DNA of 36,178 bases from Phycisphaerae bacterium (lineage in GTDB: Bacteria; Planctomycetota; Phycisphaerae; Sedimentisphaerales; Sedimentisphaeraceae): assembly GCA_027078365.1 (NCBI GenBank), contig JALWYQ010000040.1, positions 1 through 36,178 of the forward strand, written 5' to 3'. Below the pieces are notes generated by a model. The model saw nothing but the letters and a program-made list of their open reading frames with translations, searched no databases and had not been told where the DNA came from. Below are positions 1 to 6,493 of the stretch, piece by piece. The position numbers were made by a program, and so were the translations under genes. Within the stretch, counting starts at the first letter, position 1. The number at the start of each line of letters is the position of its first letter.

Positions 1-363
1 CTCGCGTTGCTCGTGTTAAACCCTTTGGTGTTTTGCTGCGCTTTGCTTGCAAAACTTGGTGTTCGAACCCCTGTAACTATATAAAAAAACATCTGGGGTA
101 CAGGGATTCGCTTCGCGGCTCTCGCTTTGCTCGTGTTAAACCCTTTTGTGTTTTACTGCGCTTCGCTTGTAAAACTTGTGGTTCAAACCCCTATACGACT
201 ATACAAAAAAACACCAATTCATTTGAATTGGCGTTTTAATAACTGGGGTATAGGGATTCGCTTACGCGGCTCTCGCTTTGCTCGTGTTAAACCCTTTGGT
301 GTTTTGCTGCGCTTTGCTTGCAAAACTTGGTGTTCGAACCCCTGTAACTATATAAAAAAACAT
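1..363 (-). repeat. Tandem repeat array derived from the 3' end of tRNA-Gln
   Basis: Two and a fraction units lie directly downstream (minus strand) of tRNA-Gln, with boundaries near 93 and 243; the unit at 1-92 is cut by the window edge. Copies of the tRNA 3' end (CTGGGGTACAGGGATTCG as read on plus) start at 93, 243 and 364, so the periods are 150 and 121 bp. In the copies at 93 and 243 the sequence leaves the tRNA inside the T-loop, after TTCG, and runs into a shared core (CGCGGCTCTCGC, then TTGCTCGTGTTAAACCC). This is followed by a hairpin and an inverted, imperfect copy of the T-arm (GTTCGAACCCCTGTA). The 29 bp length difference comes from a terminator hairpin present only in the middle unit. 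The core is shared with the tRNA-Arg array at 505-783. Confidence 0.85.
205..233 (-). terminator. Rho-independent terminator inside a tRNA-Gln tail unit
   Basis: On the minus strand a perfect 7 bp stem, CCAATTC/GAATTGG around an ATTT (AAAT) loop, is extended by one C-G pair beyond a mismatch and followed by seven T residues. It sits a few bases after a copy of the tRNA-Gln 3' end, where a tRNA terminator would be. The other Gln units have only the T-run at this place. Confidence 0.7.
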
Positions 364-364
364 C

Positions 365-434
365 TGGGGTACAGGGATTCGAACCCCAACTAACTGATCC
401 AGAGTCAGTCGTGCTACCGTTACACTATACCCCA
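365..434 (-). tRNA. tRNA-Gln (anticodon CTG)
   Basis: The reverse complement folds as a 70-nt cloverleaf. It has acceptor TGGGGTA/TACCCCA, D-arm GTG/CAC with loop TAACGGTAG, anticodon stem ACTGA/TCAGT with loop CTCTGGA (anticodon CTG), a 4-nt variable loop, and T-arm TGGGG-TTCGAAT-CCCTG. The U at position 1 of the acceptor stem is typical of bacterial tRNA-Gln. CCA is not encoded beyond the A of the acceptor; the next bases are GATG. A sigma70-like promoter lies just upstream, and a degenerate repeat array follows downstream. Decodes CAG. Confidence 0.93.
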
Positions 435-447
435 AAGGTAAGGGAAT

Positions 448-475
448 ATGATAGCAATTGAGTTTTAGATTGCAA
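448..475 (-). promoter_or_regulatory. Sigma70-type promoter of tRNA-Gln
   Basis: On the minus strand a -35 box TTGCAA (470-475) is separated by 16 bp from a -10 box TATCAT (448-453). The predicted start near 440 is only a few bases before the mature tRNA 5' end at 434, as expected for a tRNA promoter. Confidence 0.6.
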
Positions 476-594
476 GTAAATTTGATAGCTTTCTGGGGAT
501 AGATTTGCTTGCGCTGCGCGGCTCTCGCGTTGCTCTTGTCAACCCTGCGTAGTGCTTGCTACGCAATCACGCAGGTTCGAGCCCCACCGGATAT

Positions 595-627
595 AAAAAA
601 AGCCCCAACTACTTCGTAGTCGGGGCT
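595..627 (-). terminator. Rho-independent terminator in the distal tRNA-Arg tail unit
   Basis: A 12 bp stem with one mismatch (AGCCCCGACTAC against GTAGTTGGGGCT on minus) and a 3-nt loop is followed on the minus strand by seven T residues. It follows a copy of the tRNA-Arg 3' end at the same distance as the terminator of the genuine tRNA gene. Confidence 0.8.
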
Positions 628-743
628 TAGATAATACATCCGGCAGGACTCGCTTGCTTACGCTGCGCGGCTCTCGCGTTGCTCTTGTCAACCCTGCGTA
701 GTGCTTGCTACGCAATCACGCAGGTTCGAGCCCTGCCAGATAT

Positions 744-775
744 AAAAAAAGCCCCAACTACTTTGTAGTCGGGGC
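744..775 (-). terminator. Rho-independent terminator of tRNA-Arg
   Basis: A GC-rich stem (GCCCCGACTAC/GTAGTTGGGGC on minus, one mismatch, loop of three) is followed by a run of seven T on the minus strand, nine bases past the tRNA 3' end. The loop differs by one base from the copy at 595-627. Confidence 0.82.
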
Positions 776-783
776 CCAAATAA

Positions 784-857
784 TACATCCGGCAGGACTC
801 GAACCTGCGACCCTTGGATTAGAAATCCAATGCTCTATCCAGCTGAGCTACGGATGC
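784..857 (-). tRNA. tRNA-Arg (anticodon TCT)
   Basis: The reverse complement folds as a 74-nt cloverleaf. It has acceptor GCATCCG/CGGATGT with discriminator A, anticodon stem TTGGA/TCCAA with loop TTTCTAA (anticodon TCT, reads AGA and probably AGG), and T-arm GCAGG-TTCGAGT-CCTGC. No CCA is encoded. A promoter lies upstream at 878-906 and a strong terminator downstream at 744-775. Confidence 0.95.
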
Positions 858-877
858 GCTTGCTAAAACGATTGAGT

Positions 878-906
878 AATCTATCTTTTTTGGGTATAGA
901 TGTCAA
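878..906 (-). promoter_or_regulatory. Sigma70-type promoter of tRNA-Arg
   Basis: On the minus strand a consensus -35 TTGACA (901-906) is spaced 17 bp from TAGATT (878-883). The expected start near 870 is about 13 bases before the tRNA. Confidence 0.65.
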
Positions 907-951
907 ATGTTTTTGCAATTGATTTTGTAATAGAGACTATTTTTTTTTTGA

Positions 952-2013
952 TTATGGTCTGTAATCTCTGCTTGCAGGGTGGTTGGCTAGAAAATTCACC
1001 AAGAGCTTGATAATATCATCTAAATCACTTAATGATACAACCTCAACAGGAGTATGCATGTATCTGTTTGGAATACTTATCAAGGAAGTTGCAACTCCAC
1101 CGTTTGCTAGCTGTATTGCGTTTGCATCAGTTCCTGTCCCGCGTGGGTTTGCTGAAATCTGATAATTCATCTTTAGCTTTTTGGCTGTATTAAATAGATG
1201 CTTCTCCATAATTGGATTCATGTTTGGCCCACGGTGAAGGTTTGGTCCGCCGCCTAGTTTGATTTCTCCTAGTTTTTTCTTGTCGGTCTCAGGGTGGTCG
1301 GAGGTAAAGTTTACATCTATTGCAATCCCAGCGTCTGGCTTTATGCTGTTAGCTGAGGTTATAGCACCGCGCATTCCAATCTCTTCTTGGACTGTAGCAA
1401 CACCTATGACGCAAATGTTGAGTTTCTTCTTTGATAGCTCTCGAATGACCTCTGCAACAATGAATGCGCCGGCCTTGTCATCTGTTGCCCTTGAGACTAT
1501 TTTATCACCACAGAGCTTGCGGTAAGGAACGTCCACTACAATAGCATCACCAACCGCAACCTTCTTGAGGGCCTCTTCTTTAGAATCTACGCCAATATCA
1601 ACCCATATATTTTCCATCGCAACTTTTTTCTTGCGGTCTTCAGGTGTCATTTGGTGGATTGCTTTTCTGCCTATAACTCCAAAGACGTCGCCCTTTGCAC
1701 CAAGAATTTTAACTCTTTGGCCAATCAGAAGAGCTGGGTCCATTCCTCCTATTTGCGATGTATAGATGTAACCATTGTCATCGATATAGGTAATCATTAG
1801 GCCAATCTCATCGATATGGCCAGCTAGCATAAATTTAAATTTTGCCTTTGGATTCAGTATAGCAATGCTATTACCGTGGACATCGCTTATTAGTTTGTCT
1901 GAATATTTTTTTACTCTATCTCTCCATATCTTTGCCGCATTTTGTTCAAATCCAGATGGGCTTGGAGTTTCAAGTAGTTCTCTGAGAAAATTTTCGCTAT
2001 TTTTATTCATCAT
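952..2013 (-). CDS. M42 family metallopeptidase (glutamyl aminopeptidase / endoglucanase M type)
   Basis: A 353-residue cytosolic di-metal aminopeptidase, the usual length of the M42 (PepA/FrvX/YsdC) family, which trims peptides left by proteases and typically forms TET-like oligomers. Metal ligands and catalytic residues are in order: AGHIDEIG (His66, Asp68), RATDDKAGA (bridging Asp178 or 179), VQEEIGMRG (catalytic Glu210 and metal Glu211), IDVNFTSD (Asp233) and MHTPVEVV (His320). No signal peptide. The start is one of two adjacent ATGs, preceded by GAAAGGA. It is separated by 188 bp from the upstream small membrane gene, so it may have its own promoter, but none stood out. Substrate specificity cannot be read from sequence. 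Confidence 0.93.
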   Translation of the reverse strand: MMNKNSENFLRELLETPSPSGFEQNAAKIWRDRVKKYSDKLISDVHGNSIAILNPKAKFKFMLAGHIDEIGLMITYIDDNGYIYTSQIGGMDPALLIGQRVKILGAKGDVFGVIGRKAIHQMTPEDRKKKVAMENIWVDIGVDSKEEALKKVAVGDAIVVDVPYRKLCGDKIVSRATDDKAGAFIVAEVIRELSKKKLNICVIGVATVQEEIGMRGAITSANSIKPDAGIAIDVNFTSDHPETDKKKLGEIKLGGGPNLHRGPNMNPIMEKHLFNTAKKLKMNYQISANPRGTGTDANAIQLANGGVATSLISIPNRYMHTPVEVVSLSDLDDIIKLLVNFLANHPASRDYRP

Positions 2014-2201
2014 ATTCCTTTCGGTGTATTGATAGTCTTCTAGTCAAACGTATGTATCGTCAAAATAGAAGGGGAGCTCTAATAATTGCTTTTGAGTGGC
2101 TGATAGAAATTTATCTCTTTTGTTGTGGAGATAGAAGAGATGGTTAAAGATTAAGTGGAATGTTAGAGGTTCTTCTAATGCGGTTGGTTTGCCAGGGGAG
2201 T

Positions 2202-2432
2202 TTACACCGATATCGAAATGAATAAAAGTAGCATAGCGATTGCTATTAAGGCAACTGTAATTCTTTTGTAGAATTCATATTTGACCACTTTGGGGTGCTG
2301 ATCTTCAAATTCATAATAGTAGTCGTCTAAGTCCTCTATACGTGGCTTCATGGTTGCGCGTACAACTATGTAGGCAACCGATGAAACCACGAATAAGAGT
2401 CCTGAAATTATGACTAATATATTTCTTATCAT
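2202..2432 (-). CDS. Small membrane protein with two predicted transmembrane helices
   Basis: A 76-residue protein with hydrophobic segments at about 4-26 and 56-76, flanking a short charged loop with an acidic cluster (IEDLDDYYYEFEDQHP). No family recognised. Its ATG lies one base after the stop codon of the large secreted protein upstream, so the two are almost certainly co-transcribed and translationally coupled. This suggests a shared task at the membrane, possibly anchoring or exporting the partner. Function unknown. Confidence 0.7.
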   Translation of the reverse strand: MIRNILVIISGLLFVVSSVAYIVVRATMKPRIEDLDDYYYEFEDQHPKVVKYEFYKRITVALIAIAMLLLFISISV

Positions 2433-2433
2433 A

Positions 2434-4278
2434 TTATTTCTTGTTTGGAGGGCTTATTTGCATCTCTCCTGACGGTTGACAGGGTGGTATCGGTGATTGT
2501 CTTGGTCCCATCATTGAGAGAATTGCAAAGCTCTGTATCATCTCTTCTATATGCTCTTTAGGTAGAGCAAGTGTTGCAGTTAGGTTTCTATCAGACATGT
2601 TGAGAGAATATACAAAGTAGCTCTTAGTTTCTATGTTTGAAAATGCCTTATCGAACATCTCTTTGATATCTTTGTCGGTGAACATTCCGCTAGACATTTT
2701 CATAGAGTTTACGTAGTTGTATGTTCCAAATATATCAGATTCTCTGATGTTAGGTATGAGATCAAACGCTTTAGCAATATCTGCGGGTTCTTCCTTTTTT
2801 GATTGTGTTCTAATTTTAGCTAGTAATTCACGCACAGCATCTTTGTCATTGCCAATAGCGATTAAGTTCCCAGCGTATGCCCAGCTATTATTAAAGAAAT
2901 TGTCGCCATAGATAGATTTTACTATTGTAGCATCAGGATTGTTTGGATCGATAACTTCTATCTCCATTTTAGATGTTGCGATGCCATCTTTGTCTGCTTG
3001 AGAGATATCAACGTTGTACTTAAAACCCATACTGGATGTAAATGAGTTAATGAAGCTGATCATTTTTTCTGATGTGCTTCTGATGTATTTGTCATATGCT
3101 AATGGGTCGTTGATTTGGCATACTTCCTTTAAAGTGAAAGGTACGCCTTCTTTTTTAGACGGCCCCTCACTAAATACGAAATATTTACCAGCTAAATCGA
3201 TGAATTTTACATATTCGTCAATTATTTGAGTGTTAATGGAAGGGTTAGACTCGTTTATGCTTTTTTTGATGTCATTAACTAAATACTTAATAGAATCTTT
3301 TTGTATTGTTCCTGCACATGTAATGGCTTGATTGCTCTCTAGATATCCTAGTAGAGGATTAGCTTTAGCACCTAGTTTGTTTGGTGAGAAGACCTTCGCC
3401 AGATTGCTATCTACAATAGCGCTGACATTAGCTGTAATTAAGCAAAGATCTGATTTGAACTCTACACATATCGACTCTCTCGCTAGTTCACTAATAAGTG
3501 AATTGCTTATTGTAGTTGCAATTTCCGCTATAGATTTGTATGTCGCCAACTCTGGGGCATCTTTGCTTGCCTGTTCGAGTTCGCTGAGCATAGCGGCTGT
3601 GAATTCTTCATTTATTTTTGATAGCTTGGTGATGTTGATTGTTAAGAAGAATGAGTGCGTGGCTGCTAGATTCTTTTCTTTCTGGTTAAGTGATGCACCA
3701 AGAGGATTGGCTTTTGAGTTTTTAAGCTTCAATAGAGGCTCTGGTCCACCAATTAAGGATATCGCAGCGTAATCATCTACGTTTGTCATGCTTAGATTTT
3801 TACCGCTAGCTATGCCGGCTAGAGGTGTTATCTCAGAGATACCATTAACATCGGCTTCTTTTACGGCTTTACTGTTTTTTAGCAAGACATCGTAATTTGT
3901 TATTGGTAGAAGCAATGTGACGGTGATATTAGACAACTTTTCTGTATCAATAGTTTTACCATCGCTTGTGGAAACGATAACGCCAAACTCTCCAGCGGTG
4001 TTTACTCCGTCAAGGTTAGGATTTCCAAGGACTGTTGCAAGTTGCATTCTTGCTAGAGCTGAAGTTGAAACTGGCATTGGAGAGATACCCTGCAAGAATT
4101 TGTCCAAATCTGAGCATGTGATGTCTAAATCTTGAATGCGCAAACATGCTATAGTGTCATCTGCCGCTACATTCAGTACGCTTCTAGCCTGCACGGATGT
4201 TGATAATAGAGTGCCAAATAAGATTGCAATAATTACGATTGAGGCAATTGTAGTTCTGCTTAATTTTTCTCTAAACAT
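2434..4278 (-). CDS. Large secreted or surface protein of unknown function
   Basis: About 614 residues. I place the start at the ATG preceded by GGGAG (TTGGGAGACTTTTATG) rather than at an upstream in-frame start at 4353, because the protein then opens with a clean signal peptide: MFREKLSRTT, a hydrophobic stretch IASIVIIAILFGTLLS, and a likely cut after VQA. The mature part is mixed alpha/beta with repeated lipocalin-like or DUF3352-like segments, for example GVIVSTSDGKTIDTEKLSN and a later NSWAYAGNLIAIGNDKDAV. That resemblance is weak and I do not name a family. The C-terminus is proline-rich (PPCQPSGEMQISPPNKK) with one cysteine. It is probably periplasmic or surface-located. Confidence 0.75.
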   Translation of the reverse strand: MFREKLSRTTIASIVIIAILFGTLLSTSVQARSVLNVAADDTIACLRIQDLDITCSDLDKFLQGISPMPVSTSALARMQLATVLGNPNLDGVNTAGEFGVIVSTSDGKTIDTEKLSNITVTLLLPITNYDVLLKNSKAVKEADVNGISEITPLAGIASGKNLSMTNVDDYAAISLIGGPEPLLKLKNSKANPLGASLNQKEKNLAATHSFFLTINITKLSKINEEFTAAMLSELEQASKDAPELATYKSIAEIATTISNSLISELARESICVEFKSDLCLITANVSAIVDSNLAKVFSPNKLGAKANPLLGYLESNQAITCAGTIQKDSIKYLVNDIKKSINESNPSINTQIIDEYVKFIDLAGKYFVFSEGPSKKEGVPFTLKEVCQINDPLAYDKYIRSTSEKMISFINSFTSSMGFKYNVDISQADKDGIATSKMEIEVIDPNNPDATIVKSIYGDNFFNNSWAYAGNLIAIGNDKDAVRELLAKIRTQSKKEEPADIAKAFDLIPNIRESDIFGTYNYVNSMKMSSGMFTDKDIKEMFDKAFSNIETKSYFVYSLNMSDRNLTATLALPKEHIEEMIQSFAILSMMGPRQSPIPPCQPSGEMQISPPNKK

Positions 4279-4364
4279 AAAAGTCTCCCAAGTTTGAAAT
4301 GTAGTAAGATTTTCCGGAATGATTTTACACCAAATTGCACTGCTTTTATACATAAAAATTTAAT

Positions 4365-4393
4365 TTAATAGCTTTAAAATTTCAATGTTCCAA
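4365..4393 (-). promoter_or_regulatory. Possible promoter of the secreted protein / small membrane protein pair
   Basis: On minus, TTGGAA (4388-4393) is spaced 17 bp from TATTAA (4365-4370). The predicted start near 4358 leaves an 80-nt leader before the ATG at 4278. The 239 bp between this gene and the divergent gene at 4518 shows no other structure; no convincing plus-strand promoter was found there. Confidence 0.4.
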
Positions 4394-4517
4394 GACTTAA
4401 CTAAACATATTAATTATGGCATTTTTTGAAGTTTTACTCTCGCTAGAGCTCTCTAAAGTGATTAAAATGAGCTGGCTTGTTGTTTTAGAAATAATGCTGT
4501 GAGTTTAAAGGTTGGTT

Positions 4518-5051
4518 ATGAGCATTAAAAGAGTAAACACTCCTATCAGCAAAGACGTTATACGCACCCTGACGGCTGGTGATGAGGTTCTAATTACGGG
4601 GGTTATATACAGCGCTAGAGATATAGCGCATCAGCGGATTTGTGATTCAATTGCTAAATCAGAGCCACTTCCCTTTGATTTGAATGAGGCAGTTATATAT
4701 TTCGTCGGTCCATCTCCAGCTAGGGCTCCTAGAGTTATTGGCTCGGCAGGACCAACGACATCATCTAGAATGGATAATTTTTCACCAATACTCTTAGATC
4801 ATGGTCTTGCCGCTATGATAGGTAAGGGCTACAGGTGCCAATCGCTTAGAAACTCGTTAGAGGTCAATACTGCCGTTCATTTTGCAGCAATCGGTGGAGC
4901 TGGTGCTTTGCTTAGTAATGCGATTGTTTCTTCAGAAGTTATAGCCTATGAAGACCTTGGTACCGAAGCAATTCGTCGGCTCGAAGTGAAAGATTTTCCC
5001 GTTGTTGTGGCATACGATTGTAAAGGCGGCAGTGTCTATGGAGATAAATAA
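4518..5051 (+). CDS. Class I fumarate hydratase / L(+)-tartrate dehydratase, beta (C-terminal) subunit
   Basis: 177 residues, matching the length of stand-alone beta subunits of iron-sulfur hydro-lyases (fumarate to malate, or tartrate to oxaloacetate). Family landmarks are the start LTAGDEVLITGVIYSARD, then IYFVGPSPA, GPTTSSRMDNFSP, MIGKGYR, FAAIGGAGAL, the block YEDLGTEAIRRLEVKDFPV and a terminal CKGGSVY. The ATG at 4518 follows AAAGG at proper distance; an in-frame TTG at 4512 lacks a better site. The alpha subunit, which carries the Fe-S cysteines, is not next to it although two-subunit enzymes are normally encoded side by side; it must be elsewhere or absent. cinA begins two bases after its stop, so the two are co-transcribed. 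Confidence 0.88.
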   Translation: MSIKRVNTPISKDVIRTLTAGDEVLITGVIYSARDIAHQRICDSIAKSEPLPFDLNEAVIYFVGPSPARAPRVIGSAGPTTSSRMDNFSPILLDHGLAAMIGKGYRCQSLRNSLEVNTAVHFAAIGGAGALLSNAIVSSEVIAYEDLGTEAIRRLEVKDFPVVVAYDCKGGSVYGDK

Positions 5052-5053
5052 CT

Positions 5054-6298
5054 ATGAATAAAATCAGCATTGTAAGTGTAGGAAATGAGCTCTTAAACGG
5101 CGAATGTGTTGATACAAACCGCGCATGGTTGGGTAAAGAACTCTCCTGTGCAGGATTTTGTGTTGTTAGCGGTTTTACTGTTGCCGATGAGATTGATGAA
5201 ATTAAAGATACGATAAAAGGGGCTGCGATTGATGCAGATGTGGTTATCGTAACTGGAGGTCTTGGCCCTACCGATGATGACCTCACACGAGCTGCTATTG
5301 CTAAGTTTCTAGGAGTTGATTTAGAATATAGAAGTGATCTGTATGCGCAGATTGAGAGTTATTTTTCAAGACGCAAATACAAGATGACAGAGAAAAATAA
5401 GGTGCAGGCATACATTCCTCGCTCTGCAGAGCCTCTTTTGAATCCGGTCGGTACGGCACCTGGTTTTTTTGCCACAAAAGACGATGTGTTAATCGCTGCA
5501 ATGCCAGGTGTTCCATCTGAGATGAAAGAAATGTTTGCTAATAAATTACTACCTATATTGATAGACCGTAGTAGTGGAGATGTATTTGTTAGCAAGCGAG
5601 TTAAATGCTATGGAATCGGTGAGTCTAATCTTAATGAAAAACTTGGTGATTTGCTAAAACGTGGACAAAATCCACTGGTTAATTGTACAGTCAATGATTC
5701 AATTATTACATTGCACGTAATAGCACATGCTGAGGATAGCAAGCTTGCCCATAAAATGGTTTCTAAAAAAATCTCGGAGATTGAGGCTAGTATTGGTGAG
5801 TTTATTTTTGGTTTTGATGATGATACCCTTGTCAGTGTTTTAGCAAGAGAGCTGACCGAGAGGGGCCAAACAATAGCTACGGCAGAGTCCTGCACAGGAG
5901 GTTTGATTGCTAAGATGCTTACCGATGTGCCCGGAGCGAGCGAGTATTTTAACTGTGGGTTCGTCACATACTCAAACAATGCTAAAGAATCGCTTCTTGG
6001 CATCGACGGTGAGCTTATTGCGCAGAAAGGTGCCGTTAGCCGAGAGGTTGCCATGGCTATGGCTAATGGTGCATTGCATAAGAGCGGTTCAGATATTGCT
6101 ATTGCGGTTACAGGCATAGCAGGGCCTACTGGTGGTAGTCCGGACAAGCCGTTAGGGTTAGTGTTTATATCAGTAGCGACTAAATCTAAGGTGATTGTCG
6201 AAGAATACAATTTTGCCCACAGTCGTAGCGTTTTTAGGGCTAGAACAGCGCTAAAAGCTATAGATATGGCTCGAAAAGTTTTTTCAGCGACAGTTTGA
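5054..6298 (+). CDS. cinA: CinA family protein: MoCF-like domain plus nicotinamide-nucleotide amidase
   Basis: 414 residues, full length for CinA. Residues 1-170 are the COG1058 MoCF/MogA-like domain (SVGNELLNGECVDTN; TGGLGPTDDDLTR at 67-79; AMPGVPSEMKEMF), associated with ADP-ribose pyrophosphatase activity in some homologues. Residues 255-410 are the PncC-type amidase domain, which deamidates NMN to NaMN in the pyridine nucleotide cycle. It has the catalytic serine in ESCTGGL (278-284), YSNNAKESLLG, GAVSREVA and AVTGIAGPTGG (351-361). Cytosolic. It starts two bases after the fumarase-beta gene and ends before a weak hairpin at 6341. Confidence 0.95.
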   Translation: MNKISIVSVGNELLNGECVDTNRAWLGKELSCAGFCVVSGFTVADEIDEIKDTIKGAAIDADVVIVTGGLGPTDDDLTRAAIAKFLGVDLEYRSDLYAQIESYFSRRKYKMTEKNKVQAYIPRSAEPLLNPVGTAPGFFATKDDVLIAAMPGVPSEMKEMFANKLLPILIDRSSGDVFVSKRVKCYGIGESNLNEKLGDLLKRGQNPLVNCTVNDSIITLHVIAHAEDSKLAHKMVSKKISEIEASIGEFIFGFDDDTLVSVLARELTERGQTIATAESCTGGLIAKMLTDVPGASEYFNCGFVTYSNNAKESLLGIDGELIAQKGAVSREVAMAMANGALHKSGSDIAIAVTGIAGPTGGSPDKPLGLVFISVATKSKVIVEEYNFAHSRSVFRARTALKAIDMARKVFSATV

Positions 6299-6340
6299 CC
6301 TGCAAGCGTCTTTCAAATATAATCACGCGGTGACTCTACA

Positions 6341-6371
6341 AAAAGGCTTCTGGTCTTTATTAGAAGCTTTT
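6341..6371 (+). terminator. Possible terminator after cinA
   Basis: A 10 bp stem AAAGGCTTCT/AGAAGCTTTT with one G-T pair and a 10-nt loop ends in four T residues. The short T-run makes it a weak candidate. It lies between cinA and the next promoter. Confidence 0.4.
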
Positions 6372-6421
6372 AGAGGAGCGTCAGGCGTAGAGCGAGATTG
6401 ATTCCTCTAGCTATTCTGATA

Positions 6422-6449
6422 TTAAATGATGCTTGACGTTGAGTATAAT
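6422..6449 (+). promoter_or_regulatory. Possible promoter of the pilB-like/pilT operon
   Basis: A perfect -10 TATAAT (6444-6449) is preceded at 16 bp by a poor -35 (TTAAAT, 6422-6427). A TTGACG at 6433 is too close to serve with this -10. The leader to the ATG at 6494 would be about 37 nt. Confidence 0.4.
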
Positions 6450-6493
6450 AAAAAAAGCCAAAACAAATCGATATTTGGAATGGGTTCTAAGAT

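Larger units (their letters stand above)
505..783 (-). repeat. Tandem repeat array derived from the 3' end of tRNA-Arg
   Basis: Two units with an exact period of 149 bp lie downstream (minus strand) of tRNA-Arg. The marker CGCTGCGCGG occurs at 512 and 661, and the tRNA-Arg 3' end (CATCCGGCAGGACTCG on plus) at 637 and, within the real tRNA, at 786. Read on plus, each unit runs: core CTGCGCGGCTCTCGCGTTGC, a hairpin TGCGTAG/CTACGCA, an intact T-arm-like sequence GCAGGTTCGAGCCC in the inverse orientation to the tRNA, a terminator hairpin, then the tRNA 3' end. The core matches that of the tRNA-Gln array, although the tRNA parts differ. The leftmost edge (about 493-504) degenerates into CTGGGGATAGATT, which resembles the tRNA-Gln end. 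Confidence 0.88.

Noticed and set aside
33-393. Two short plus-strand open frames in the tRNA-Gln tail array
   Set aside because: They run across the repeat units and into the antisense of tRNA-Gln. There is no ribosome site, and the peptides only mirror the repeat period.
1-801. CRISPR array
   Set aside because: Repeats are 120-150 bp long, contain tRNA pieces and terminators, and have no unique spacers of constant length. No cas gene is in the window.
93-801. attL/attR sites of an integrated phage or island
   Set aside because: Duplicated tRNA 3' ends fit the idea, but the spans between copies are only about 120-150 bp, with no integrase or cargo there. The Xer-type recombinase at 28024 is far away and looks like a housekeeping type. 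Past integration and excision remains possible as an origin.
3332-3772. 146-codon plus-strand frame
   Set aside because: Lies fully antisense within the secreted protein gene, which has a signal peptide, a ribosome site and coherent composition.
5608-6210. 200-codon minus-strand frame
   Set aside because: Fully antisense to the amidase half of cinA, whose motifs are intact.
6433-6449. TTGACG and TATAAT as one promoter
   Set aside because: The spacing is only five bases, too short for sigma70. The -10 is kept with a weaker upstream -35.
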